Origin: Elmis aenea
Lineage: Eukaryota; Arthropoda; Insecta; Coleoptera; Elmidae
Direction: 5' to 3'
Assembly (NCBI GenBank): GCA_947652605.1
Contig: OX393577.1
Coordinates: forward strand, 6,076,868 to 6,140,867
Length of the DNA stretch: 64,000 nucleotides
The translations under genes were made by a program, and so were the position numbers. Shown piece by piece: positions 9,218 through 24,200 of this stretch; the first letter of the stretch is position 1, and each line of letters begins with the position of its first letter. Under the pieces are notes generated by a model. The model did not search any database and had not been told where the DNA came from. It saw nothing but the letters and a program-made list of their open reading frames with translations.

Positions 9218-12200
9218 GTAATAAAGTTTCCGAATTATTAGCAAATTACGTATTAATAACAGCGATTAGGTGTCGATTTAAAAATCAAACCAAACTTCCT
9301 TTTCGCACTATTTTTTGACAATGTTTAATTTTGTTCATTAATTGTACATAAATTGTATACCTATGCAAATATCACTGAACAATTTATTTCCACGTGAGTA
9401 ATGGTAATAATTAATGCAATTATAACATTTGTAAGATGGTTTCGCGCTTGTACGAGCGTTAACATCTCCACATGGCTGTGACATTTTAATCTAGAAACGT
9501 GAATGTAACCTGAGTTCAGTCTTTTGCACATTTATGTTTAAATTATCACGCTGTTATTTTGTCTCACACGCGTTTATCATAATAGTTGATATACAGGGTA
9601 TTTCATAATTAAACCAAAACTTTTTAAGGTGCAATTTAACAATGTCTCTAAAGACATTTATTTGATAAATAGTTATAAAGTGATACATTTATTAATATAA
9701 TTAATCTTATTTTAAATTCACTTGTTTTATTTTTCGAGGGGTCTCTTAACGAAATGCATTTTAAGACCGTTTTCTCTTCATCGTTTGCAGTTTTATTTAT
9801 GATTAATAAATTAAACAAACAATAATAGTTTTGTTTTACTATTATTTTATATCTTTTTAAGATTATTGGTTTTAAAGAATAAGAATGAGGTAGTGCAACA
9901 TTGAAAAGCAAAAGTAATTCAATCCATCTTGTTGAATGCGTATTTTTGTTTGAAAAATCTAGGCGCAGTTATTTTTAAGTAGGTACCTATTAATGCAGAA
10001 TTGAATTCTTAGGGCAGAAATAATATGAAATACCTATACAGTGTGTCCAAAAGGTATGGAATATGCTATATATCTCAGTAAATATCCACTTTAGGGAAAA
10101 ATATTTTGAATAAAAGTTGTTTAGTATTTAATTTTCCACCATAAGACCAAATTTAAATTCCATTTTTTCGAATAACAAAAGCGCAATGAAGAAAAATTAA
10201 TTTTTTTTTTAATGACAAGATACATCTATATTATACTCGTTTGATAGTAACTTTTTCTCTCTTTTCAATAACTTTAGTATCCTTACTTAAGCAACTTTTT
10301 GAGAAAAACGCAAAAATATACTCTTAAATTATTTTAATTGTCTAGTATTCATTTCTAACAAAAACATCATAAGAACTAATTTTTTTTTTGACGAAATCTA
10401 CAAGTGTCCAAACTGTGAACCATTTACAGCTAGGCAATGATAAATTCTGTTTTTAAACCCATTAATAACACTCCCAACTATTTCAGGTGCATGTAATAGA
10501 CTTCATCTCTTCTCTAATACGATCTTTTAAATTTTCGATATTCTCCGGCCTCTTAGTATAAACTTTATTTTTAAGGTGACCCCAAAGGAAAAAGTAGATT
10601 TTGTCAACAAATTTTAGTTCTTATGATGTTTTTGTTAGAAATAAATACTAAACAATTAAAATAACGATGCCACGATGTAAGCCTACCATACTTTTATATT
10701 TTGACATAACAGACACATAATACACAATTGTTTGTCATCGATTTTCAATTTATCATTTCCTCAATAGATGTTCCAACGATTTTAGAGCATTATCAACAAT
10801 TTCCTTGTTTATGGGACAAATCTATACCCGAATATAGCGAATTCAAAGTATAGTTGCTCTAGAACACTCGTTGCTGCATTGACAAGAGCGACCATTTTTA
10901 TTTTGGTGTCGCGACGCTCAAATATATGATTGTCAAGCGATGTCGCGACATCAAATGTCACCGTGTGAACTACCCATAAATTTACCGACAAACAAACGTA
11001 AAACTAAAAAGTAATGTGGATACTTTTCTCAAATATGTAATGTTTTACATAACATTTGCATATTTAACCACTTTACCCAATTTTTTGTGTATTTTTATTG
11101 TGTTACATTAATTTGTTATAAGTTGTTATACATCAAAAGTTTAAGTAACCGTGAAAACACAAAAAGAAACATTTAAGTTAAATATTTACAATTTCAATAG
11201 TTTATATGAAAAGCAACTTTTTTTCGTAAAAATTAATTAAAACTCTTTCATATAGGTATTGTATATTTAAATCAATAAAATTTATGTAGAACAAATGAGA
11301 GTATATTGAAATACCCCAATTTCGATAGCTAATACCTATGTTTTTGCAATAGAATGAAAGTTAATGTTAAACAAATGAATGCCATTTCTCTGCACAAAAG
11401 TCTAGCGCAAACATTTAATAGAAAGGACACACTTAATTGGCTTTGTTAATATGTAATCTGAAGCTTTTTTGATGAGTAGAATAAACTCTTGAAATATTTA
11501 TTGAAATTTATTAAAACTATATCAGCAAATGTATAAAATTTGTAGTCAAAGGATTTAAGTTAGTTTTGGACTTACACAAAAGTGACAATTTTGGGCATCA
11601 TTACATTTGTTAATAAAAAATATTTATTTAATAAAACGTCGATCTGTTCTTATACATCATTAAACATTATTTAATAATTATTATTAAAAAACTGTTCAAA
11701 TTGTTCTAAATTTAGTTGTTACATAAAATGAATTTATTGAAACCATCGATAACTGCCCAAATATAAAATCGATTTAACTGTATCGAAAATTTATTTAACC
11801 GTATAATTAATTGTTTAAACTTGTATTCCTATTGTTGTAAAAGTAACATTTTAATTTATTTTCACTCGATACGGAGAAATCGTCACTGGAACTTTCGCAA
11901 CAATTACTTTTAGATAGAGATTAAGATACGTACAACAGTGAGTAATAAAAATGTTCGTAAGAACTGCATCTTCAGAAAGTTAGTAAATGTTTTATGATAT
12001 GCAAAATTATTTGTTTTAAGAGAACAAAATGAAAAAACAGAGTTTTATGATTACCCAGAGGAAATGTTAGGCTATTCAAATGTCTTGAACTTTTTTAAAG
12101 TAAACTAACAACTTGGAATATTGAAAATTAGTAGGCTTATATAATTATATAATAAACAATTTGACATCTTTTGGCACTACTGCGACGTTTCTTTATTGGT

Positions 12201-15200
12201 TTGTTTTTCTGTTTGCTGTTTGCTATTTGAAAAAGTTGAAGGCACAATAGAAAAATAAAAGAATTAATACATGTCACAGTAGTGCGAAAAGATATTAAAC
12301 TGTTTGTAATATAAACCTACCAAATTCCGTTATCCTAAGTTAAATAATTTAATACTTAATACCAAAGTGGGACAATCAGTATATAAGAGTAAAAATTTTA
12401 CTTTTTTAATACTACCACAGTTCAAGTTATATATAGGGCGTTTCTTAAATATTGCGGAAAAATTCGGGCGATAATTCCTTATCGAAAATTAAGGGAGGGG
12501 TTTTATATATATTTTTTTACTTAGACGTCTCCTTTTGGAGTTACACCTCCCTAAAGAGGAGCGGTTTGATTAGGTTTTTATTTTATTTCTCAAATTTGGA
12601 GATGTTGTAGGAGAATGACATTTGGTAGAAGTTTTGCACTTATTAAAAGGTTTCCCATAGTAATATTTTTAATTATCTCCCACCTACACAAGGAGCTGAA
12701 AAGTGCGACCCCTGTTGGTTTTTTTATCAGAACTTTTTGGAGTATTGAAATTTAGGAATTTAAAAAATTTTCTTTGAAAGCTTGTTCTTTAGATTTTTTT
12801 ATTTAAATTGCAAAATTTCAATCCTCCAAAAAGTTCTGATTAAACAAACCAACAGGGGTCGCACTTTTCGGCACCTTGCGAAGGTGGGAGATAATTAAAA
12901 ATATTACTATGGGAAACCTTTCAATAAGCATAAAATATCTACCAAATGTCATTCTCCTGCATTTATACAAATTTGAGAAATAAAATAAAAACATCATTTT
13001 ACCGGTCCTCTTTAGGGAAGTGTAACTCCGAAAGGAGACGTCTAAGGAATTTTTTTTTATGAAAGACCCCCTTAATTTTCGGTAAGTAATCACTTCCCAA
13101 ATTTTTTCGCAATATTTAAGAAACACCCTGTATATTTGTTCAAATAATTATGATTATAATCATTATTAATAGTTGTAATTAATTTTTTTAAAAACGTTTT
13201 TGTAAGACTTTGGACATTTAATAAACAAAAAAAGTGCTGATTAATTTTTGGACTATTGGAATTTGTTCATCACCGATTTCTGGGTCTTTAAAAAAACTTT
13301 GTCTTTACTTCTGGAAATTGGTCGACTTTTATCACAGCAAGACGAAATGATTAAGTGTTACTTATATGCCAAGTAATACCATTTACAGTTATTACATTTT
13401 AATTAGACGACCTTGCAATTTCATATAGTTTAACCTTGATGCAGAAATATCTCGCACATTTTATACATAAAAGGTTTCATAAACGTTTCATTTTTATAAA
13501 ACTTAAGGATAGACAGACTCGACAACGACAATTTTAGATTCAATATCCTAGTAAGTTATATGTTATTTATTTTTTTGAACACACTATTGTGTTCGCTGTA
13601 CATTTTCGTACTTGGAAAACAAATTTGTGTTATCCGTTTGGCATACGTTTTCTTACATCATTGTTCAGACAATATTTATTGTTATTTCTCACACTTAATA
13701 TAAACAAATTTAACAATATAACAATTGCAAAAATTTCTTCTAATTACATTGTACGTAACGGTAGACTGCGCGTGATAATTAAAATTTATAATTTTATTTT
13801 GTGTTTAGCAATTCAGTTTGACCAACGTGTTTTGGCTTCCGGTTACTCAGTCCGGTCTTAACGATTTAAGTCTTCGGTTTCTTTTTAGCGCACCAACCTT
13901 GAGACAAAACATATGAAGGATAATTTAACAGACATTTGTGTGGTATTATACACGAAATTGTTGAAAATGTTTGACTGTTTTGATGCCCTGCTTCTTATTG
14001 TGCAATACAAAAATGTGTAACGGTAGATAAGAATGACAAAGACGGTTGGTTGTAAAGGGCTTAAGACATATGGGTTTAGTTCCGGAATTTAAAATTTTAA
14101 CAATGTGAGACACTCAACCGTAAATCCGGCATAATCATAGGTTAAATCTTCATATTCACTTGGCTTTTGAACAAAAACTTGTTGTGGAGTTTATAAAATG
14201 CCCAATTATAGCGCATATGCGTTTAATTTTTCTTGCTGTTTTGGGTCAAATTTTACAATAGTTCTAACATTTTTTACTCTGAGTTGTTTATCATTATGCA
14301 AAGGGACCAATTTCAAATTGTTAACGATAATCTTTTAGTCTAAAATCTCCAATAGTGTTATTTGATTGTTTTTTTGTTTAAAAAATCTAATAATAAATGC
14401 TTTAAATTGCATTGATTGTACGGTTAGTTTACTGATTTCAAACATTTTTAAAATGACCGTATTTGTTGTTTGTAATAATGGTGTAACATTAAATTAATCC
14501 ACTTCTGAATGTTTTAAAATTCGCTTTTTTGTTTTCAAACAAAAACTGGAATAAATTCCATGTATACAATGCAACTATATTCTTAGTGTTAGTGTACATC
14601 ATGAGGAATGTTAATTAATTCAGAGTATCCCACATACCTAGTATCTCTACACCTACACTATAACATAGCTTGATGCGCGAATAATAAATAAATATGCCAA
14701 TTAGCATAAAAAAATAAATTACAAGCTTTAACGGCCAAGATAAAACTTGCGCAATTTAGAAAACAATCCTAAATTGTAAGGTGCGTACGAGGAAATCGTT
14801 TTTATAGTTCAGTTGTAAGTTGTAACAATTAATTTAGTAGTGCGTAACTGTGATGTGATGTGCATTAAAATTTTAAGTGACATAAAATCTCTTTTTGTTA
14901 TTTACATAACTAATTATTTAACATTGAAAGTTTAAAAAAGTACGTTTTTCAAAACGATTTTACAAAATATTTTTCTGTTCTAGTCAATTTTTTTTCAAAG
15001 ATCAGGCACTTTCCAGTTTTATTTATTAACGAAATTGTACATAAAAATGCTGTTATAGTATTAACATATAGATTAATTCATGTAACACTTCTATTTCATT
15101 TATAAGTCTAAAGGAACCAATTAAATACGTACTATTAATTAAGTAATTAGTTAATATTTAGGAGTTGATAAGACTGCGCTGGTCTGTTTACTCTTACAAC

Positions 15201-18200
15201 ACAAACAAATTTAATATTTGTACTAATAATTTGTTTTTTAAAAAAATGATCAAAGTAGACTCACGTCATACACTTCCTGCATGCGTTGTAAGTTATAACG
15301 CACGGTAACTGCAACGCACACTTGTGCTTACGTCAAAATTGACCAGACAACGTAATTACATGTGTATATTAGCCAAAAAGCTGTTAAAATCGTAGGTATT
15401 ATGTGATTGTAGAAAAAGTAAGCTACATAACACGAGTTGTAAAGCAATTACGCACTCGTGGAAATACAACTTTTCCACTCATGCTTCTTACAACTCTTGT
15501 TATGCAATATACTATTATATCAGCGTTTTTTAAATGTACGTTTCATTTTGTGATCTATTCAGAATAACATTATATTAACAGCAAAAACAAATAAATAATT
15601 TTTAAATCGTTTTGTTGGTATTTCCGTATCCGTACACATAGTGATTGTATCGTATTGAGATTAGACGAACTTAAACTGCTTGCGAAAATGTAAATTTTTT
15701 ATGTTTTATTACTAGGCATTTCCAATAGTTATTGAGTGCAGCAGACGTGATAAATATTGTGTTCATTCGTTTGCGACTGATTAGAAAGTACAATGTAAAA
15801 ACTAAATATTGGCCATAAGGAAAAACGCAGTTGAAGTCGATCATGCGCATTATTTCCTAATAATATTTTACTTCACAACAATTTTGAGAAACTAGCAGTG
15901 ATTGTTACAAGCAATTTGATGTATAAAACGTAAAAAAATATGCAGAAGTTTAACTTTCTTGCGTGCAAAAATACATCAAGGTGTAATCACATCGTAGAAA
16001 TTATTCAAGTTTCATAATATTTATATTCACATTGAAAAGAGCTCGGAATACATGTATAATAAACATTAAAAACAAAACAAATTTTTTGTAGATTTGGTTA
16101 TACGCAAACAGGTTTTCCCAGATTACATTTCCACATTTCCAGCATGGTTATTTCGCTTATTATAGGAGATACAGCTTTGCTTAATTTAGATGAATTATTC
16201 CTCAGTATGAGAGAAGCCACAATCAATTTTTAAAAGTACAAAATTCCTTGTGCTTCAGATGTTACAAAAAATATGAAAATGTCGAATTTCTTTTTGCTCT
16301 CATATTTTTTATTGTCTTAATCATTTAATCAATTTTATTTGTACCCTCTGAAAATACTTTTTTATGTAAAGAAGCGTTAGATTAAGAAGATTAAGAAGAA
16401 AGTTTTTCGTACCTATTCGTATACTGGATCGTTCGATTAAACTGAAGAAGTTTAAAAGAGCTTGGGAACTCATTTTTTCCCAACATTTAAATGACGTTCT
16501 ACAAAAATCCCCAGGTCGAAGCCCGCTGCTTTCGATAATAAATAAAGATTGTCGGAAAACATGGTACTTTGTTCATAACCTCTTCCTACACAATACATGC
16601 GTGGATGAAACGAGATTATTGACGCTAAAGCTAGAGCAGAATATCGGTAACGATCAAAATAACTCGGCTAGAATATAATCTAAGATTATTTGCAACATGT
16701 AGAGCTAAACAGGTTTGTAAAGTAAAGTTCATCACGTAGATCTTTAACTGAACAAAAAAAAAACATACTGAAGAGCAAACTTAAATATTGATTACTATCA
16801 ATTATTAAAAGCTTTTTTAATTTTTTTTTTAATTGCAAATAAAGGCTATGTAATATTTTTATCAATTATTAGCAGCTTGTTGAATACAAAGTGTTAAAAA
16901 ACTGATTACTATACTAAAAGATAAGGACTTAGTTGTGTGAAATACTTTTTAATAAATGCAATAAATGTTCCTTAGCCAATTGCAAGCATTATTTAGATAA
17001 AATATCAGGAAAATTATAAAAAGAAGCTTAGAAGTTGGTTTACAATTTGGAACCGTAAAAAGTACAATTGTAATAAACTTTAAAAAGATAATTTAAGAAT
17101 TGGTAAACAAGATGTTATCTTTAAAAATTAAAACTCTTGTAAAAATGCTAATAATATTCTTGAATTTGTTTAAATACACGCACACAATTATTGTTTACAT
17201 TTTAAACTTGAACATTTTATCGTTGGCGTCGAGTAACCACGCACTAAAATGATTAGCTATTAATCACAGCTACTGTAATATATTATTATTCCATACAAAG
17301 GAAACAGGACTTTAATTTCTTTTACTTATACGGAAGGCATTCAAATATATTTTATTTTATTAACAGAATAACAAAACAGAACGAGCTTTGACAACTAAAA
17401 AAACAAACAATAGATGATCTGTTGTCAACATCCAAGGCACCCTAATACTATTTAGTAATAATTTTGTTTTTTTTGCAAATTGAAATCAGAAAAAAATAAG
17501 CTATTTAATGAACCCATAGCCAATTATGGTTGCCATTAAAAAAAAAAGCAAGTTTGGCTTATATCTCAAAAACCGAGTGTGCCATTACTTTTTAGATATT
17601 TTTTCTAATTCTACGTACCTACAATTATCCTCAGGAATTACTTTACAGTTTGGTTTTATCATAGGTGGCTATGGAATTATTTCAAGTTCTCTGCTGTGTT
17701 TTATTGTAAGACACAAACTAATATATTCAGAACATCCTGACGAAGAATGTGTACTTACCTATATTCGTCCTGATCTATACACTTCCTTTATGCAAACTAT
17801 TAAGAACATCTTCAATCAATTTATACAGTTACATCCTTATCAATGGCGTGCATTGTATGTTTATACATAGATTAATATTTTGCACGATCAAAAGATTAAA
17901 CATTCATAATTTACGTGTGCGAGAATATAGAGACTAAAAATTAAAATAAGTAATAAAGAATGTCACTTTTTAAACTGTACTATATTTGCAAAATATCTAC
18001 AAAAAAAAATAAAAAAATTGAAGCGTTGCAAGATACTGTTGATGTATGATGTATGACGAATGTTATCGATTTGTGTTGATCAATAGCTCATAGCCATCAT
18101 AAACTTTATGGTTTAATCGACTAACCTTACTCTTCTGATGATGTAACCAAAATTTATGTAATGTTGCATGGTTGTTGTTTGAAAGAGTTACCAGTGGCAT

Positions 18201-21200
18201 CATAATCTCTGACATTCACCGCAGACGTTCTACACTGTAGAATCTGCAGTGTTTCATAAGCAATAATTTTTACGATTTAATAATATTGTGGATTCTTCAT
18301 ATGAAAATTGGGAAACAGTAAAATTTGTTAGTTGAATGATGTTTCTTTTCTAAAGTTAAACACAAAAGTAATTTAAGTACGAATAGTTCTAGACAAAATT
18401 TATTATTAATTTATACTGTTTTGATATTATTTTATTGTATTACAACTATATTGTATACGAAATTAATTTAATTAATACACATTAAGGTATTCTCAATACA
18501 TCAAATATATCTTTAATGGCACATTTAGCCAAAATTTTACTGAATTACCAGTTACAGCCACAAAATATTATTGTTTAAAAATTCGCGAAGGGAATACCTT
18601 TTTGTGTGTAACACATTTAACAAACTTTCATGCTACACAAAAACAAACTTCACATACCTTTCCATCTCATTGTCGAATTGAGGCATATCCCTGCGATATT
18701 TATAATTTGGATTAAAATTATGATGAATTTGTCAGTCAATTATGTTGCGATGAATTATGCCTCACGATAATACTAAATTAAACTGAACAGCATTTATTTG
18801 AGATGCTCTCTCTCTCTGAAGAAACTAAGATTATGTCATATAATCATTGAAGCTTAATGGAAAATTTTACTGCATTAACACACAAAAAATTGCTTTCATT
18901 TTTAAGCAATTTTTGAATCAAATTATATTATGTTTTTGTTATAAATACAAAATGGTTGTGTGTTATGAAAAGTTAGGTATTTCTTTTTGCTTTATTGTTG
19001 TGGTTTAGTTTTGTAATGTACCTATGTGTAAGTTACAATTTTAAGTGCTAAAAATTTAATGAGGTTTTTGTAAAGTTTGCACAGAATACTTGTTAAATCA
19101 ATGTACTGAGTGAGTTTATAGAAATTATTTATCTTTTTTGTAAAGAATCTCTTTTAGAAATGTTAGATCGGTGTCTTTAAACTGGGCTAGTGTTTGTAGA
19201 GAAACGTGAGGCAGAATGTTTTTTTTTTATGTTTCAAGACTTACGTATAGCAATCCTTTCATTTTGTGATATCAATCCCTTTATTGTCAAATAAAGAACT
19301 GTAAATGATTATTGGATAACAATTTAGTAATGATAATTCAGAAACACACAAGTTGGGAGAAATACATACATAAAAATTGCCTCGTTTTGCCCCATAGGTG
19401 GGGCAAACTGGGGTACTATTTTTTTTAGTAATATGATAAATGTAAGTTTTTCTCTAATGGAAAATCATTTTTTACAATAAACACAAACGTTTACAGCATT
19501 GTGTTCATCACTTTTAAGTCCAGCACAAGAGCTAACAGTCCAATTTAGGCAAAAGAAACATCCAAATTATCCTTCTTCAGAATAACCATGACTATATAGG
19601 CATTTATATTTTTTATCCATTTTTGTCTGTTGCCACCAATACATTTTTCCGGGCATTGTATTTGGAAACATACCCCTTGTAGAAAACTCACGTCTCCCTT
19701 GAGGGTCCAGGGAACCCTGGTATAGAACACCTCTCTTTTGGTATTATCATCCAATTTTAGGACCATGTCTTTAATAATTTTCTGGTTATTGTATCTTATA
19801 CGGGGTGTTGTCTTACGGTATTAATGTTATCATCCATATATGCGGTTTATACTGCAGAAGAGGTACCGACGCTTGGGCGTCTTTTGCTAAAATTGACAAA
19901 AACGGCTTCAACTATGTTAGCTTAATATACCCAGGTAATATTAGGACCATGAATTTAATAATTTTCTAGTTTTGTATCTTATAGAGGTGTAGTGTTACAG
20001 TATTAATGTTATCATCCATATATGCGGTATATATTGCAAAAGAGGTACCGACGCTTGGGCGTCTTTTGCTAAAATTGACAAAAACGGCTTCGACTATGTT
20101 AGCTAAACATACCCAAATACTCTATCACAATATACCAATATATCATCTAAATGTAGCTCAGTTTTACCTACATGCAATGGAAGACGTATCCACTATTGTA
20201 AAATCATCACAAAACAACATAACACACAAATATTTGAGGAATGGCGGCCAATTGTTGTACAGTAGTAGATCACCCTGTATCAACAGTTTTAAATAGTTCC
20301 AAAAAAAAGCGCCACTTGAGGGGAAAAAAACGCTGTGCCCCACTATCCCGTTATGCTCCATGTTTCCATACATAAATTTCTTCATAGAAGAAGATAATCA
20401 ATTTTAAATTAAACTTATTTATATTAATAAATTAAAACATTGAGTATAAGTTCTTTGTCATTTTTTTGTTTTTAACTTTTCGTTTTTAATATTTATAAAA
20501 CAACATTTAAAGTGAAAACATTGAGGAAGTAACAAACATTTATTATAAATATTCGGTTGTTTCTCACAAAACAAATAAATAAATAAATGTAACGAAGTGT
20601 TTAGAAACTTGCCATCACCGCGGTCATTAAACTTTCCAAAATATACTTAAATCTTATTCACTAAGACGACCCTAATTCACTTTTCTTCAAACTTTTTTTA
20701 AAACCATTATAACTATCTACAATACACACAAACAGTAATTATGAACAAAATTCATTAAGTAGTTAAAACGAAATCAAATGCAATCATGTAGCCAGTGTTT
20801 TAATCCTTTCTCTACTTTCTCTTAACCGAAGTATCGTACTACCTAGTTGACTGGAATATAAAAATAAGTCGTTGAAATTAATTAATTGGTTCATTCTTGT
20901 CACACATACATTTTTAAAGCTGCAAGTATACGTGGCCGAGCGAACTAAAGTATCAGAAAGAGAATAAAATGTTCCAAATTAACTTTTACATTTGATTTCA
21001 CTTTTAAGTCTCTATCAGAAAAAAATGATTCTAATGATATGATATCGAAAACCATTAATAATAATCTCATGTTAAGTGAAAAAACTGTTTATCAACAGCT
21101 ACATTCTCTCCATCAACGGAAGTGCTTGTGTCTACTGTTACACTTTAAAAATATTTAAAATTTCTTATTGGTTTCTAAGATTGTCGCTTATCATAGTCAA

Positions 21201-24200
21201 GCAATCTCAAGTCTAATCATCCATGAATTTCAAAAGCGTTGTTTTCATAATAATAACCAACAATAGGCGCAGTTGCTTTAATCTAGATATAGGTGTGGTG
21301 ACTTTAGTATATTTTATAAACAGTTTTACTTGGCAGAAGTAATAATAATGGCCTAAATCAAGGTTAACCTGTGGGTTCTCTTGTGTATTATTATTCATAG
21401 TTGATCTCAAATACCAAAGAGGTTTAAAACCGTGAAATAACGTACAGCATATCATTTACTGTAATGCCAGTTTATTGCAATATTTAATTCAAGTGATGAT
21501 TGGGCATAAATTACACTGTTATCTGTATTGAAAGCTGCTTGTACTTATTTAAGACATGATATTATTTATTTCAATTTACCGTTTGAGTTAATCTCATTCA
21601 TTTCATACATCCTGGTTTAATAAATTAACTTCATAGTGGTGTTATAACTTTGTTATAATTAAATTTATACGCTATTTAACAATAATTACGATAATTATAA
21701 ATAAGTTTAGTTTAAAAAAATCTTATTTTATTTGTGCGATGAATCTTCTTTTAAAGATTATCTCGACTAAATTCGGATTCTCACCTATCTCATCTATGGT
21801 AGATTTCTTTTTTATTTATTTAAGTAACAAGTAATCTATCGACGAAGAGATGAGAGTCTCAAAAGCAGTGTGATTTCTTAGACAAACTTGTATTTTTTTA
21901 TACTTACAATGAACCAATTAAATAATTTGTTCTTCTTGTTAATCGGTTCTTCTTGTACCTTTCGGTGTCAAGGTATGCTTTCCTATTTCTGTATTGAGTT
22001 TCTACACTCCTAGGTACCTATCGTTAGCTAATTGTGGCACATCTCTCCAGCTGACCCCTTTTTCTTCTATTCTCTGCCTCATTTCTATTTTTCCATTTTA
22101 TTCTTGGTCTTCCTCTATTTCTTTTACCCTCCATCTTCATTTTCCATCCTCTTTTCGCGTATCTACTTTCTGGCATGCGTAGTAGATGTCCTAGCCATCT
22201 TAATTGATTTGTCTCCAACTTTTTGTTAATATCTGTTACTCCTAGGTTATTTTGAATTTTTCGTAACTGATTTTACAGATCAGATTAAATAATTTAAATA
22301 TTTAATTTATACCATAGGGTAGGCATATCAATGTTTTTAGTTCAATTATTATACACGTATTGGTTTTACTAACTTATTTATTATTCATATACGTCATTAT
22401 CTAATTGTTTAATATCATTTTACTAGTGTTTTGAAACTAAAAGTGTGATTTAAAAAAGAATATAAGTGCTGGAGGCTGGAGGCATAAATATTATCTTCGT
22501 TTTTGTAAATATATTAAAATAAATTACATTGAATTGCAGTTTCGTTCAGAGCAATTTTGTTTTGGCAGTTATTTGAATGGAGCTCCTAGATTTCAGTTTA
22601 TAAAAAGTTGGCCTAGAGCTCGTTTCGTGTTCAAATGTGCTGTTATTTTCTTAAGGTTAACATGAAAAAATTGCATCAGATAGCAATCTTAAAAATTTTT
22701 GAATGAAGAATCTTTAATGTCTTGGTGTAATTTAAATATTATCAGTATCTGTCTGGAAATGAATGGATGATATTTTCCTTGCAACTTCATATTTAAATAT
22801 TTAAATGAAGCCATCCTGGCTTTTAACACAATGCAAAATAATGGAAAACATTTTTTGCGACCTTTGGACGTACGTGAATGCATAATTTGTAATCGATTTC
22901 TAGAAAAACAGGTTGGACAAAGTTACATGGTATCGAGTCTAGCGCATATTGGAAAAACATTTAAATATTCTTCATCTTCTAAATCGATTTCTCTTGTACA
23001 TTTCGGTGTCGAGGTATGCCTTTTTATTTCTGTGTTATGTTTCTGCACTCCTGCCTATCCTAAGCTAATTGTGGCACATCTCTCCAGCTGACTCCTTTGT
23101 CTTCTAGTCTCTGCCTCACTTCTTTTTCCCATTTTATTCTGGGTCTTCCTCTATTTCTTTTTCCCTCAATCTTCATTTTCCATCTTCTTCCACTCTACTT
23201 TATTTCAATAGCTTCCAGATCTTTTCCCTTGGCACTCTATCGAAGGCTTTAGATCGATAAAGCACATGTACAACATCTTTGAATGTTCCATTGTTTTTCA
23301 CTTAACTGTCAACGTAAAAATTAGATCCTGCGTGCTTCTACCACGTCTAAAGCCACATTGCGCCTCTTCCAAATTTCTTTCGAAACGTTTCCTTAATATC
23401 TCCTCCAAAATACTTTCATATAATTTTTCTACTACACTAAGTAGAGATATGCCTCTATAGTTTTCGCATTTTTTACTATCGCCAGTCTTGAATATCGGTA
23501 ATGTAACAGATACCTCCCAGTCCTTTGGAATATCTTTTTCCTGCCATGCTTTATTTACTATTCTCTGCAGCATTTTCCTTCCATCTACTCCCATGTACTT
23601 AATCATTTCAGGTAAAATATCATCATGACATGCTGCTTTTCCAATTTTCATTTTATGTATCGCTCTATCCAACTCATCTTCGGTTATTTCTTGTTCATAT
23701 TTTTCTTCGATTGTTTAAATAATTTATGATTTTAATTCACACTTTCTGGACATAAATGTTCCACATTCACCATATTTTTAAGATATTAAATTTGAAAATA
23801 TTTTTTTACCTTATTTCTATTATAAGAAACAGTAAATTGGTTATCATTGAAAAAAAGACGCTTTTGTTGTTTGTATTTAACGGAATTAAGGATGTGTATA
23901 TCTTAGTAACTCATATTAACTGTTATAAAACATAATTCAACTTATTGTTATCCGGTTAAGCTTTGTGTAAATATGGAAATTCCATACATTCTCACAGTTT
24001 TCAACATCTTTACTAAACTAAGTTAATTTAAAACACATTGAATTCAAACTAGGACAGTGTGCTAAGCTATAAATAATGAAATATTATGAACCTTACTACG
24101 GAAACATTCGCCCATTGCATACAAAAATAATCTCATTAGTGTTATTATAATAAATTTTACAATAAAAAATAATTCAATGATACAAAATTTAATTCCAAAC

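Noticed and set aside
9079..9318. Longer frame around the signal-peptide exon
   Set aside because: Upstream extension has no ATG (it starts at GTG), and the downstream extension crosses a good donor site at 9218. The coding exon is 9130-9217.
12818..13126. 102-residue minus-strand frame
   Set aside because: Runs along one arm of a foldback element; no protein-family features.
17526..17870. 114-residue plus frame
   Set aside because: Begins in a dispersed repeat and lacks recognisable domains or splice partners, so a gene call is not supported.
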